The notes: generated by a model from the letters alone, not told the origin. A stretch of 64,000 nt of DNA from Mesorhizobium japonicum MAFF 303099 (GCF_000009625.1 NC_002678.2:5364001-5428000), one strand, 5' to 3'. Counted from the first letter of the stretch, positions 17,178-26,459 are shown. Made by a program: numbers and translations.

Positions 17178-17573
17178 GGGTCGTGCTCCTTTGCAGAACC
17201 TGTTCACCGCAACGATCGCGGCCGCGATCAATGTGTTTGCAATACGGCCCGGCCAGGATAAGCATAATACGATTTGTTCCGTCGCGGCGGATGTGAAATT
17301 GACCACTCCATAAGGGCGCCTCGCCTTGATTGCCTTGCGTCTGCGCGGCCAGGCGGGGTTCCTCGCCGAGGGCCGTCGGTGCCGCGTCCCGGCTCTGAAG
17401 GCCGGCGCAAGTGCTGACGCTCCTTCGGCTGCTTTGCTTTCCAGTCTCTCCTCGGGAGCTAGGAACGTCACCCCATTCCGGATGGGCTCCCCTGCAAAAG
17501 TAGAATGGCTACAGAGTCGACATTCGAAAAGGACGTCTCTATATACCGCCTGCCTTGGCATGGGCTGGGGCGG

Positions 17574-17606
17574 TTGTGCTACATTTTGTGACACCTATTG
17601 TGATAC
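17574..17606 (+). repeat. Three TTGTGNNAC repeats at 12-bp spacing
   Basis: Units TTGTGCTAC (17574), TTGTGACAC (17586) and TTGTGATAC (17598) start exactly 12 bases apart, so they lie nearly on one helix face. They resemble protein-binding iterons or recombinase arm sites. The same unit recurs 160 bases further on. Confidence 0.6.
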
Positions 17607-17761
17607 AAATGCGCCGCCGCAAAAGGAAAAATCAAGTAAAAACAATGGTATACATAGCGCAACGATCCCAGCCAACGGTACCATAAATGCAGTCGATAAA
17701 TAATTGATTTTGCTGTATAATTTCAAGTTGCAGGCCAGCAATTTCGCTTCATTCCACTCAT

Positions 17762-17782
17762 TTGTGTTACGTATTGTGCTAC
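17762..17782 (+). repeat. Two TTGTGNNAC repeats at 12-bp spacing
   Basis: Units TTGTGTTAC (17762) and TTGTGCTAC (17774), same orientation and the same 12-bp period as the group at 17574-17606. The shared period makes chance less likely than for the single units. Confidence 0.55.
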
Positions 17783-18159
17783 TTGGCGGACAAATTTGGG
17801 GGTTCTGAGCGAAACGGCTTTGGGCCTGTTCGTCAATGTTCTCCTTTCGCTAACGGCACTCGTCACACGTAGCTCAGCCCTCCCGGTTTCGAAAGGCCGT
17901 GCAACGACGCGTGCGGTAATCGGCGGCAAAGACGTGCAATTAGGCCGCTTCTATTTTCGGCAGCAGGCTCAAAATGCTTGAAGACGAGGTGCCGATCCAG
18001 CCGTCACATCCCGTCGACCCCAGGATGAACTGCGTCCGGTTTGTGCCCAGGCATTTTGTAGATCGCATTTGCGCTGAGTCAAAACTCGCCTCATCTGCTG
18101 CGACTACAAGATGTTGCAAAGGCGCGGCGGCTGGCCGTTCCACAACGGTGGCTAATCTA

Positions 18160-18486
18160 ATGAAAATGATAGCATCCCTCTCCGTGGCGGCCTATCCAGA
18201 CGCGAACTCCTCGAAAATTGCGGCAAACGCGGTTGCCATCGTCAAGCAAATCGACGAACGCCTTGCGCTGGGCCTGAGGACACGCGGTCTGATGGCCGAA
18301 GCCGCATCGGTTCAGGCAAGGGATCGGTCGATCGGAACAGCGCTTCAGGAGCATGATCTCAAGATTGGCGGCAACCTGCTCGTCATGGGCGGATATGGCC
18401 ATTCCCGCGTCAGGGACTTCGTTCTTGGCGGTGCCACGGAAGACATTCTCACGGATCTGCGCCTGCCCGTCCTCCTGTCTCACTAG
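18160..18486 (+). pseudogene. Universal stress protein gene with internal deletion
   Basis: The open frame from the ATG at 18160 gives 108 aa. The start (MIASLSVAAYPDANSSKIAA) resembles the N-terminus of the roughly 270-280-aa double-domain Usp family of rhizobia. The end (LLVMGGYGHSRVRDFVLGGA and on to LPVLLSH) is a complete Usp C-terminal ATP-binding loop. About 170 residues between them are missing while the frame is kept. The remnant lacks one whole Usp domain, so it is probably not functional. It lies 9 bases before the beta-CASP gene, so its old promoter may still serve that operon. Confidence 0.65.
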
Positions 18487-18495
18487 GTCGTCGAG

Positions 18496-20103
18496 ATGAA
18501 AGGCGACACTGATCCTGTTCTGCGTTTCCACGGCGCAGCCCATGGCGTTACCGGCTCATGCCATGAGATCGAGACGCCGCATTCGCGCATTCTTATCGAC
18601 TGCGGCCTGTTCCAGGGATCAAAGTCGGAACGGGAACTGAATTATGGCCAATTTCCGTTCCCGTCGGAGGCGATTGACGCTGTCATCCTGACGCATGCGC
18701 ATATCGACCACAGCGGGCTGTTGGCGAAGCTGGTCAAGCAGGGCTTTTCCGGCCCCATCCATACGACCCGCGCCACCATCGATCTCTGCTCGGTGATGCT
18801 GCCCGACGCGGCGCATGTCCAGGAAATGGAAGTGGAGCAACTGAACCGCCGCAACGCACAGCGCGGCCGGCCGCCTGTCGAGCCGATCTACAGTCTTTCA
18901 GACGCGGCGGCCTGCATGACCTTGTTCCGGGCCGTGGAATACGGCGAATGGACAACCGTCGCCAAAGGCCTTCGAACCCGCTTCTGGAACGCCGGTCACC
19001 TGCTCGGCTCCGCCTCAGTCGAACTCGAGATCGATCTGGATCATCAGAAGAGACCGATGCGCATTCTGTTTTCAGGCGATATAGGGCCTGGACACAAGTT
19101 GCTGCAGACCGACCCGGAAGGTCCGGCCGGGGTCGACTACCTCATCTGCGAATCGACCTATGGCGACCGCGAGCGGCCAGACGTCTCGCCCGAACAGCGG
19201 CGATCCCAGCTCGGCGACATTGTGCGTCGCGCCGCCGAGGCCGGCGGCCCCCTCATCATTCCGTCCTTCGCAGTCGAAAGGACGCAAGAACTGCTGGTCG
19301 ACCTGTATTTGCTCATGCAAGCGGGGGAGGTGCTGACAGCTCCGGTCTTCGTTGACTCGCCACTGGCGACGCGGGCCAGCGCTATTTTCGAGCGGCATGC
19401 CAACGACATCGAACAGGGAGACGTGCTGCGCCAGGCCCTCAACTCACGGGAGCTACGCTTCACCGAGACGGTTGAGCAAAGCAAGGCGATCAATCGCCTG
19501 AGCGGCTTCTTCGTGGTGATCGCCGCCAGCGGGATGTGCGACGCGGGCCGGATCCGCCATCACCTCAAGGCCAATCTCTGGCGCCGGAACGCCACGGTCA
19601 TGATGGCCGGATATCAGGCCCAGGGCTCTCTCGGCAGGATCCTGCTCGACGGCGCGCAGCGCGTGCGCATCCAGGGCGAAGAGGTTGAGGTCAAGGCACG
19701 TATCAGCCTGTTCGACCTCTATTCTGGGCATGCAGACGCGGGCGAACTGGTCGCATGGGTCAAGGCCCGAACTCCGGTGAAGCAGCAGGTGTTCCTGACG
19801 CATGGAGAGGAGGCTGGACTCAGCGGCCTGCGTGGAAGGCTTGCAGGACTGATACCCGACGACAAGGTCATCATCCCGAGGCTAGACGATGCTTTCCAAT
19901 TGACCCCCGGTCGTTGTTTGCCGGTCGAGGTCAACGAGCCCCGCCGTCTGAGGCCGGAAAAGATCGCCCGCCTCGACTGGCACAACGACCTTTCAAGACT
20001 TCTCATGGACGTAAACGAGGCGGTCAGCGCCGCAGCCGATGAACGAGGTCGCGCAGCGGTGATCAGGCGCATGCGCAGGGCACTTGAGGACAAGGATGCA
20101 TAG
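18496..20103 (+). CDS. Metallo-beta-lactamase/beta-CASP family hydrolase (RNA-processing type)
   Basis: 535 aa. The metallo-beta-lactamase motif is THAHIDHSG (residues 66-74), preceded by LIDCGLFQG. Later motifs are GHLLGSASVELEI, LFSGDIG and ESTYGDR. The C-terminal beta-CASP part includes PSFAVERTQELL, the segment SGMCDAGRIRHHL and a zinc-dependent RNA-specificity domain with GYQAQGSLGR and SGHADAGELVAWV. Relatives are archaeal CPSF-like and bacterial YSH1-like nucleases that cleave RNA using two zinc ions in the cytoplasm. Here the gene precedes phosphoketolase and acetate kinase on the same strand, so it may be co-expressed with them. An RNA role is inferred from the family only. Confidence 0.88.
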   Translation: MKGDTDPVLRFHGAAHGVTGSCHEIETPHSRILIDCGLFQGSKSERELNYGQFPFPSEAIDAVILTHAHIDHSGLLAKLVKQGFSGPIHTTRATIDLCSVMLPDAAHVQEMEVEQLNRRNAQRGRPPVEPIYSLSDAAACMTLFRAVEYGEWTTVAKGLRTRFWNAGHLLGSASVELEIDLDHQKRPMRILFSGDIGPGHKLLQTDPEGPAGVDYLICESTYGDRERPDVSPEQRRSQLGDIVRRAAEAGGPLIIPSFAVERTQELLVDLYLLMQAGEVLTAPVFVDSPLATRASAIFERHANDIEQGDVLRQALNSRELRFTETVEQSKAINRLSGFFVVIAASGMCDAGRIRHHLKANLWRRNATVMMAGYQAQGSLGRILLDGAQRVRIQGEEVEVKARISLFDLYSGHADAGELVAWVKARTPVKQQVFLTHGEEAGLSGLRGRLAGLIPDDKVIIPRLDDAFQLTPGRCLPVEVNEPRRLRPEKIARLDWHNDLSRLLMDVNEAVSAAADERGRAAVIRRMRRALEDKDA

Positions 20104-20228
20104 AGGCCGCGAAGCGATGAACTGAAAGCGCGCGAGCGCGTTGGTGTCCATTCGCTGCAGATCGACGAACACAAGCCCATGCCGCAATCCAGGCGACAGG
20201 GCGCGCTAACAGGCGATGGGAGTCAGAC

Positions 20229-22652
20229 ATGAACGATCATACGACAATAGCAGCTTCCGGTGGCCGGCTGTCCGATCGCGAGTTGCACGATCTCGACGCC
20301 TATTGGCGCGCCGCCAACTACCTGACGATTGGCCAGATCTACCTGCTCGACAATCCGCTGTTGCGCGAGCCGTTGCGGCTGGAGCACGTCAAGCCGCGTC
20401 TCCTCGGCCACTGGGGAACGTCGCCCGGCTTAAGCTTCATCTATGCGCACCTCAATCGCGCGATCCGGCTCAGGGACGCGAATGTGATCTATATCTGCGG
20501 CCCGGGACACGGCGGTCCGGCGATGGTGGCAAACACCTATCTGGAGGGCACCTACAGCGAGCTCAATCCCGACATCGCGATGGACGAGCAGGGGATGCGC
20601 AAGCTGTTCCGGCAGTTTTCGTTTCCCGGCGGTATCCCGAGCCATGCGGCACCAGATGTGCCCGGCTCGATCCATGAGGGTGGTGAGTTGGGCTATTCGC
20701 TGTCGCACGCCTATGGCGCCGCCTTTGACAATCCGGATCTCGTCGTTGCCTGCGTCGTCGGCGACGGTGAAGCAGAAACCGGACCGCTGGCAGCCGCTTG
20801 GCATTCCAACAAATTCCTCAACCCGGCGCGCGACGGAGCCGTGCTGCCGATCCTGCACCTGAACGGCTATAAGATCGCAAATCCAACCATTCTGGCCCGC
20901 ATTCCTGAAGACGAATTGCGCGCGCTGTTTGCCGGCTACGGCTATGAGCCGCTGTTTGTGGCAGGCCACGAGCCGGCCCTGATGCATCAGCGAATGGCGA
21001 CTGTGCTCGATGATGCGTTCGATCGCATCTCGGCTATCAAGCATGCAGCGCGCAATGGATCTGGGGCGACTGGGTCACGACCAGAATGGCCGATGATCGT
21101 GTTGCGCAGCCCCAAGGGTTGGACCGGTCCGAAAGAGGTCGACGGGCTGAAGACCGAAGGCTTCTGGCGCTCGCACCAGGTTCCCTTGTCAGGCCTTGCT
21201 GAAAACCCCGCCCATCTCAAGCTGCTCGAGGAGTGGCTGAAAAGCTACCGACCGGAGGAACTGTTCGACGCCGCCGGTGCTCCTGTCGCTTCGATCCGCG
21301 CGACGGCACCCCAGGCAACGAAACGAATGAGTGCAAACCCGCACGCCAACGGCGGCCTGCTGCGCAGGTCCCTCGAACTGCCGGGCTTGCATGACCACGC
21401 CGTTTCACTCGAGCGCCCCGGTGCAGTCAAGGCCGAGTCGACACGGGTCATGGGCAGCTTCCTGCGTGATGTCATGCGGTTGAACGAGGTCGCAAAGAAC
21501 TTCCGCATCGTCGGCCCGGACGAGACGGCCTCGAACCGTCTTCAGGACGTGTTTGAAGTGACCGAGCGTGGCTGGATGGAAAAGATTCTGCCCGAAGACG
21601 TTCACCTCGGGCGCGAGGGCCGGGTGCTCGAAATCCTCTCCGAGCACACCTGCCAGGGCTGGCTGGAAGGCTACCTGCTCACCGGGCGCCACGGCCTGTT
21701 TTCCTGCTACGAGGCGTTTATCCACATCGTCGATTCCATGTTCAACCAGCATGCAAAATGGCTGGATGCCTGCCGCGAGATCCCGTGGCGCCGGCCGATC
21801 GCATCACTGAACTATCTGTTGTCCAGCCATGTCTGGCATCAGGAACATAACGGCTTCAGCCATCAGGACCCTGGTTTCATCGACGTCGCCCTCAACAAGA
21901 AGGCCGACATCGTACGGGTCTACCTGCCACCGGACGCCAACACCTTGCTGTGCGTGACCGACCATGTGCTGCAGACCTGGAACCGCATCAACGTCATCGT
22001 CGCCGGCAAGCCGCCGTCATGGCAGTGGCTGTCGATGGACAAGGCGATCGTTCACTGCCGGGCAGGGATCGGCGTCTGGGACTGGGCATCAACGGACGAT
22101 GGGGCTGAGCCCGACGTCGTGATGGCTTGCGCTGGTGACGTCCCGACCCTCGAAACGCTGGCCGCCGTGCAGATCCTCAGGCAGCAGGTTCCTGATCTCA
22201 GGATCAGGGTGGTCAACGTCGTTGACCTGATGACCCTTCAGCCCAAGGAATATCATCCACACGGTCTTTCGGATCGCGAGTTCGATGCGCTGTTCACCCC
22301 CGATAAACCGGTCATCTTTGCCTATCACGGCTATCCCTGGACCATTCACCGCCTGACCTATCGACGCACCAACCATGACAACATCCATGTGCGCGGCTAC
22401 AACGAGGAAGGGACGACGACGACACCTTTCGATATGACGGTGCTGAACGGCCTTGACCGCTTTCATATCGTCCAAAGCGTCCTCGACTGGGTTCCGCGAC
22501 TGAAGGGCGTGCGGGTCAGCCTGAAGCAGGCGATGGACAGCAAGCTGCTTGAACATCGGGCCTATATTTGCTCCCATGGGCAGGATATGCCGGAGATTCT
22601 TGATTGGAAGTGGGGACAGGATCCCGATGCGGCGCCGAAGCGTCCGGATTGA
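20229..22652 (+). CDS. xfp: Xylulose-5-phosphate/fructose-6-phosphate phosphoketolase
   Basis: 807 aa, full length for the family. It splits xylulose 5-phosphate (or fructose 6-phosphate) with phosphate into acetyl phosphate and a sugar phosphate, using thiamine diphosphate. Family signatures are [20 protein letters not shown], the TPP-binding segment [30 protein letters not shown] and [19 protein letters not shown]. The acetate kinase gene follows immediately, giving the two-step route from pentose phosphate to acetate plus ATP without oxygen. The 125-base gap upstream has no obvious FixK box, so it may be read from the promoter of the preceding operon. Confidence 0.97.
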   Translation: MNDHTTIAASGGRLSDRELHDLDAYWRAANYLTIGQIYLLDNPLLREPLRLEHVKPRLLGHWGTSPGLSFIYAHLNRAIRLRDANVIYICGPGHGGPAMVANTYLEGTYSELNPDIAMDEQGMRKLFRQFSFPGGIPSHAAPDVPGSIHEGGELGYSLSHAYGAAFDNPDLVVACVVGDGEAETGPLAAAWHSNKFLNPARDGAVLPILHLNGYKIANPTILARIPEDELRALFAGYGYEPLFVAGHEPALMHQRMATVLDDAFDRISAIKHAARNGSGATGSRPEWPMIVLRSPKGWTGPKEVDGLKTEGFWRSHQVPLSGLAENPAHLKLLEEWLKSYRPEELFDAAGAPVASIRATAPQATKRMSANPHANGGLLRRSLELPGLHDHAVSLERPGAVKAESTRVMGSFLRDVMRLNEVAKNFRIVGPDETASNRLQDVFEVTERGWMEKILPEDVHLGREGRVLEILSEHTCQGWLEGYLLTGRHGLFSCYEAFIHIVDSMFNQHAKWLDACREIPWRRPIASLNYLLSSHVWHQEHNGFSHQDPGFIDVALNKKADIVRVYLPPDANTLLCVTDHVLQTWNRINVIVAGKPPSWQWLSMDKAIVHCRAGIGVWDWASTDDGAEPDVVMACAGDVPTLETLAAVQILRQQVPDLRIRVVNVVDLMTLQPKEYHPHGLSDREFDALFTPDKPVIFAYHGYPWTIHRLTYRRTNHDNIHVRGYNEEGTTTTPFDMTVLNGLDRFHIVQSVLDWVPRLKGVRVSLKQAMDSKLLEHRAYICSHGQDMPEILDWKWGQDPDAAPKRPD

Positions 22653-23909
22653 ATGGACACCCGTTCGCAAGCGCATGGGAACGGCAACATATCGGATGGC
22701 TTCATGACCGATGCGATCCTTGTCCTGAACGGCGGTTCTTCGAGCCTGAAGTTCGCCGTCTTCGAGCGACATGGCGAGCTCGCGCTGCTGCTGCGCGGCA
22801 ATGTCTCCTCTCTCGGTCAACAACCGCGGCTGCGTGTCGATGCCGCGGCCGGCAGGTCCAAGATCGACAGGAGCTTGGACGAAGCACCGATCGGTATGGG
22901 CAAGGCGTTCGCGGCGGTTGCATCCGTGCTCGCCGAAAACGATCTCCTGCGCCGCATCGACAGGGTAGGGCACAGGATCGTTCACGGTGGGCGTGACTTC
23001 ACCGAAGCGACGCTGCTCGACGAACGCACGCTCAAAGCATTGCGCCTGCTAGAGCCGCTGGCGCCCATCCATCAGCGGATCAATCTCGAGATTGTCGCGC
23101 TGGCTGCTGAACTCTTGCCGCAGGCCCTCCAGATCGGGTGCTTTGACACAGCGTTTCATTCGACCAGGCCGGAGCTCGCCAAAATCTACGGGCTGCCGCG
23201 CGCGATGACCGAGGCGGGCATCGTTTCCTATGGCTTTCATGGGCTGTCCTACAGCCACATTGCTGCGAAGCTGCACGATCGATACGGCGCCGGCGCCGGC
23301 GGCCGCACGATCGTCGCTCATCTCGGCAGCGGCGCCAGCCTGTGCGCCATGGACGCCGGACGAAGCGTCGCCACGACGATGGGGTTTTCGACCCTGGACG
23401 GCCTTGTCATGAGCACGCGTTGCGGTGCGCTCGATCCGGGGGTCATCCTCCATCTGCTGCGGGAACGGCGGCTGTCTGGGGACGAACTGGTCACGCTTCT
23501 CTACGAGCAATCGGGTCTGCTCGGAGTCTCTGGAGTATCGGGTGATATGCGGACGCTGATCGCTTCGGACGATCCTGCCGCCGCCGAGGCTGTCGATCTC
23601 TTCGTTTATCGGATCGGACGCGAGATAGGATCGCTGGCCGCTGCCATGGGAGGACTGGACACGCTGGTGTTCACGGCCGGCATTGGCGAAAACGCGCCGT
23701 TGGTCCGGGAGAGGATTTGCGTTGCCGCTGCCTGGCTTGGAATCGGTCTCGACGAGGAGCGGAACCAAGGGGGCGGGGAGCTAGTCAGCAACGCGACTTC
23801 CCGCGTCGATGTCCTTGTCATTCCAGCGGATGAAGAAAGCGCTGTGGCCGCGGAGATGCTCGTCTTTCGATCTGCCGCGCCCCCATCGACCGGAGAGGGA
23901 CTGCGGTAG
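22653..23909 (+). CDS. ackA: Acetate kinase
   Basis: 418 aa if started at the ATG directly after the phosphoketolase stop; the family start (ILVLNGGSSSLKFAVFERHG) argues that the in-frame ATG at 22704 may be the real one. It converts acetyl phosphate and ADP to acetate and ATP. Signatures: N-G-G-S-S-S-L-K near the start, DTAFHSTRP, YGFHGLSYSHIA, VAHLGSGASLCAM, DGLVMSTRCGALDPGVI and FTAGIGENAP. It completes the phosphoketolase pathway and recovers ATP by substrate-level phosphorylation, useful at low oxygen. It ends directly against the stop of the convergent GNAT gene with no spacer. Confidence 0.96.
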   Translation: MDTRSQAHGNGNISDGFMTDAILVLNGGSSSLKFAVFERHGELALLLRGNVSSLGQQPRLRVDAAAGRSKIDRSLDEAPIGMGKAFAAVASVLAENDLLRRIDRVGHRIVHGGRDFTEATLLDERTLKALRLLEPLAPIHQRINLEIVALAAELLPQALQIGCFDTAFHSTRPELAKIYGLPRAMTEAGIVSYGFHGLSYSHIAAKLHDRYGAGAGGRTIVAHLGSGASLCAMDAGRSVATTMGFSTLDGLVMSTRCGALDPGVILHLLRERRLSGDELVTLLYEQSGLLGVSGVSGDMRTLIASDDPAAAEAVDLFVYRIGREIGSLAAAMGGLDTLVFTAGIGENAPLVRERICVAAAWLGIGLDEERNQGGGELVSNATSRVDVLVIPADEESAVAAEMLVFRSAAPPSTGEGLR

Positions 23910-24431
23910 CTAAGCAGCTGATCGCGCCCCCAGCTCCCGCCGAACCAGCACCAGCGTCGCGTCGTCGGGATCGGTCGTGACGGTGAAACCCATGTCGCGC
24001 TCGACCTCGATCGCAGCACGGTTTTCACGGCTCTCGATCGACTCGATCGCTTTGAGGCCGAGTTCCTCGGCATATTTCGCAATATAGGTGAGCAGCTCCC
24101 AGCCAACGCCCAAATGCTTGCGATCCTGGCGAATGCAGATCGCAACCTCGCCGTTTCGATCGGCTCGATCGCTTGCCAGCGTCGCAACCGCGATCAGCAT
24201 CCCGTCTGTCGAGAACGCCAGAAAATTGTGGATATGGGCGTCGTCTGAACGCGTCATCGCCGCCAGCCGATCATGCGAGACTTCCTTCACAGCGCCGAGA
24301 AAGCGGAAGCGCAGGTCGTCCGGGGTCACATGAGTGAAGAACTCGGCCAGCGTCGGCTCATCTTCAGGGCGCGCGCGGCGCACTTCGAAGTGAAAGCCGG
24401 TATGGGTGGTAAGTATGTTGTCCATCGTCAT
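23910..24431 (-). CDS. GNAT-family N-acetyltransferase
   Basis: 173 aa from the ATG at 24431, chosen because CAAGGACCAG lies just upstream; starts at 24467 and 24500 are also possible, the last overlapping the FixK stop as ATGA. The GNAT core is visible: FFTHVTPDDLRFRFLGAV, AVATLASD, EVAICIRQDRKHLGVGWELL (acetyl-CoA loop) and AIEVERDMGFTV. It resembles the GNAT domain fused to the acyl-CoA synthetase at 34587-37268. Such Pat-like enzymes acetylate lysines of metabolic enzymes, but the substrate is not evident. It lies downstream of the FixK-like gene, probably in its operon. Confidence 0.85.
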   Translation of the reverse strand: MTMDNILTTHTGFHFEVRRARPEDEPTLAEFFTHVTPDDLRFRFLGAVKEVSHDRLAAMTRSDDAHIHNFLAFSTDGMLIAVATLASDRADRNGEVAICIRQDRKHLGVGWELLTYIAKYAEELGLKAIESIESRENRAAIEVERDMGFTVTTDPDDATLVLVRRELGARSAA

Positions 24432-24496
24432 CTGGTCCTTGAGTTGGGGTCGGTTCTGCGGCGTCATTGTCGTCTCTCTTGAGCAGGCAGGCGCCC

Positions 24497-25144
24497 TCAT
24501 TCGCCCAAGGTTTGCAACACCTCCTGCTTGACGATTTCGATGCTGCGCAGGTTGATCAGGCGGATGACGCCCTTGTCCTTCAGCCGGGTGAAGACCCGCG
24601 ACACGGTCTCGATGGTGAGGCCGAGATAGTCGCCGATGTCCATACGCGACATTGGCAACTCAACCTGCCGCAACCCGCCCTGCCGCTCTGCCATGTCGGC
24701 CAGGAAAGCGGCTACGCGTTCGATGGCGTTCTGGCGGCCGAGAACCAGGAGGTGTTCCTGCGCTCTAGTCAGACCCTTGAGCGCCAGGGGAAGCAAATGA
24801 TGGGACATGTCCGCCCCTGCACTGAAGCGAAAGGCGCGTACGCCGGTGGCATTGATCGCTTCGGCGAAGAAATGATGCGTCGTATCGGCTTCGAAGCCGA
24901 AAGTCTCTCCGGCTAGGTGGAAGGCGCTGATCTGCCGACGGCCGTCTGCGAGCAGGCGGTAGATGCGCACAGCGCCGAATTCGACCTGGTAGAAAGCGCC
25001 GGCCTTCTCGCCTTGGGCATAAATCTCCGAACCGGCGGGAAAGAAGCTGACCGGCTGTTGCGTTTCCGAGTCGAAGGCCACTGGCAGGCTTGGCTGAGCA
25101 GAATGCGACGGCAACGAAATTCTGGAGGCGGTGTAGGCGTGCAT
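24497..25144 (-). CDS. fixK: Crp/Fnr-family regulator of the FixK type
   Basis: 215 aa. An N-terminal cyclic-nucleotide-binding-like beta barrel (FFPAGSEIYAQGEKAGAFYQ, AFHLAGETFGFE) is followed by a helix-turn-helix with the FNR-class reading helix (SRMDIGDYLGLTIETVSRVF). No N-terminal cysteine cluster is present, so it is not an oxygen-sensing FnrN but a FixK, normally switched on by FixLJ. FixK proteins bind TTGAT-N4-ATCAA-like sites and activate microaerobic genes; many such sites occur in this window. A FixJ-like sequence lies 70-90 bases upstream and a FixK box at 25246-25259, so autoregulation is possible. fixL and fixJ are 20 kb away in the same island. Confidence 0.88.
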   Translation of the reverse strand: MHAYTASRISLPSHSAQPSLPVAFDSETQQPVSFFPAGSEIYAQGEKAGAFYQVEFGAVRIYRLLADGRRQISAFHLAGETFGFEADTTHHFFAEAINATGVRAFRFSAGADMSHHLLPLALKGLTRAQEHLLVLGRQNAIERVAAFLADMAERQGGLRQVELPMSRMDIGDYLGLTIETVSRVFTRLKDKGVIRLINLRSIEIVKQEVLQTLGE

Positions 25145-25213
25145 GGCTGTTTTCCCGGTTGTTCGGTGACACAGAAATCGCGCGAATCTGGGTGCCGCGA
25201 AATTCGGTTTTAT

Positions 25214-25233
25214 CCCTACGGGAAACTACCTAG
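25214..25233 (-). promoter_or_regulatory. Candidate FixJ-binding site upstream of fixK
   Basis: On the minus strand the sequence reads CTAGGTAGTTTCCCGTAGGG, which resembles FixJ sites of fixK promoters (core GTAGTTTCCC). It lies about 70-90 bases before the FixK start codon, a fitting distance for an activator. Recognition is from memory of the consensus and uncertain. Confidence 0.45.
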
Positions 25234-25245
25234 TCGTGCGGATTG

Positions 25246-25259
25246 TTGATCTACATCAA
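25246..25259. promoter_or_regulatory. FixK/FNR box TTGATCTACATCAA
   Basis: Perfect match to TTGAT-N4-ATCAA. It lies between the divergent FixK gene and the SyrA-like gene, 101 bases from the latter's start codon and 102 from the former's. It could serve either gene. Confidence 0.75.
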
Positions 25260-25359
25260 GTGTCCAGGCGCGCCGGTCGCTTATGTCCCTCCTTCGCTTT
25301 GGGCGATAGCAATAGGGAGTCGTTTCGGATTCTTGCATCGAAACGGCTGGTGGGCAGCG

Positions 25360-25608
25360 ATGTATCTTCCGCAATTCCTGGTGGGAATGTTTGTCACCGC
25401 GACCATCGTCGCGGTGTGGACCTACGCGGCAACGGGCTCGGTCTGGACAGCACTGGGTTGGGCGATGATCGACTTGGTCGTTCTGCAGGCCGGATACTTC
25501 GTCTTAGTCACACGCTTGGTTTCCAAAGGCGCGACGGCAGACGCTGAAGCTGGCTCGGCGTCACTCAGCCATGTTGCGCCACCCCAAAGAGAGGGTACGT
25601 TGCTTTAG
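25360..25608 (+). CDS. Exopolysaccharide production repressor-like membrane protein (SyrA/ExoX family)
   Basis: 82 aa from the ATG at 25360 (MYLPQFLVGMFVTATIVAVW). Family members of the rhizobia start with this MFLPRF-type sequence and have two transmembrane helices; here they are about residues 7-26 and 31-52 (SVWTALGWAMIDLVVLQAGY). The open frame extends upstream across a FixK box and is not credible there. SyrA and ExoX modulate exopolysaccharide synthesis from the inner membrane. The FixK box at 25246 suggests that low oxygen controls it. Confidence 0.78.
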   Translation: MYLPQFLVGMFVTATIVAVWTYAATGSVWTALGWAMIDLVVLQAGYFVLVTRLVSKGATADAEAGSASLSHVAPPQREGTLL

Positions 25609-25695
25609 CCGTCCTCTACGATCGCGACGCAGCCGTATCAAATCAATTGCGGCACGCGCCTTGCCATGTTTTGCCAATCTCTGGGACAAGGTTGA

Positions 25696-26439
25696 ATGCG
25701 CATCGCGATCCTGTCTGACATCCATGCCAATCGCGAGGCGTTCGACGCGGTCCTGGAAGCTGTTCACGAACGCGGTGGTCCAGATGAGTTGGTATTGCTC
25801 GGCGATCTGGTCGGCTACGGTCCTGATCCCATCTATGTGATCGAGAAGGCTGCCCATCTGGTGGCTGACGGCGCGCTTTGTATCATGGGCAACCACGACG
25901 AGGCAGTGGCGTTGAATCTAAGCAACATGACTGAGAACGCGCGGTTCGCCGTCCAATGGACTCGCGAACGCATCGCTCCGGCACATCTCGATTTCCTGGC
26001 GCGATTGCCGCTCTCGCTGCGATCCGACGACCGCCTGTATGTGCACGCAAGTGCGGAGCGTCCGGGAAAGTGGCCCTATATACGTGACGTGGACTCAGCG
26101 GAACGCTGCCTCTCGGCAAGCGACGCCCGCTTCGTTTTCTGCGGCCACACCCACATTCCCGCCATCTACTACGCCCTGCCCGGTCGCCGGTCGATGCATT
26201 TTCAGCCGCATGACAATGTGGCCGCACCCCTGTCGGAGATGAGGCGGCACCTGGTGATAGCCGGCGCGATCGGCCAACCGCGCGACGGCAACCCGGCGGC
26301 GTGCTTTGTTCTTGTCGACACGCAACGGCAAGAGGTGACGATGGTTCGTGTTCCCTATGATCACGAAGAAACAGCCCGCAAGATTCACGCAGCCGGCCTG
26401 CCTGGATGGCTTGGCATGCGGCTGAAGATCGGTCGCTAG
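25696..26439 (+). CDS. Calcineurin-like metallophosphoesterase (YfcE/MJ0936 type)
   Basis: 247 aa. All metal-binding motifs are present: SDIHANREAF (residues 7-16), GDLVGYGPDP, MGNHDEAV and CGHTHIPAIYY. The family hydrolyses phosphodiesters or phosphomonoesters using two metal ions; the natural substrate cannot be told. It is cytoplasmic. The next gene, a Ser/Thr kinase fused to Usp, starts 20 bases later with its own AAGGAG, so the two are probably co-transcribed. A phosphatase next to a kinase is suggestive, but PPP-type protein phosphatase motifs are not complete enough to claim this. Confidence 0.87.
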   Translation: MRIAILSDIHANREAFDAVLEAVHERGGPDELVLLGDLVGYGPDPIYVIEKAAHLVADGALCIMGNHDEAVALNLSNMTENARFAVQWTRERIAPAHLDFLARLPLSLRSDDRLYVHASAERPGKWPYIRDVDSAERCLSASDARFVFCGHTHIPAIYYALPGRRSMHFQPHDNVAAPLSEMRRHLVIAGAIGQPRDGNPAACFVLVDTQRQEVTMVRVPYDHEETARKIHAAGLPGWLGMRLKIGR

Positions 26440-26459
26440 GCTTCAAGGAGACGTACTTG

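Larger units (their letters stand above)
17178..17973. other. Gene-poor, partly AT-rich stretch
   Basis: About 800 bases with no gene I can support. Open frames exist on both strands but have no recognisable family and biased composition. The part from about 17600 to 17790 is clearly richer in A and T than the flanks and holds two groups of TTGTGNNAC repeats (listed separately). It separates the eCIS block from the stress island and may be a remnant of a mobile-element boundary. Confidence 0.5.

Noticed and set aside
17178..17594. Upstream extension of the cupin open frame (to 274 aa)
   Set aside because: The good ribosome site and natural start are at 17177; the extension has no conserved content and biased composition.
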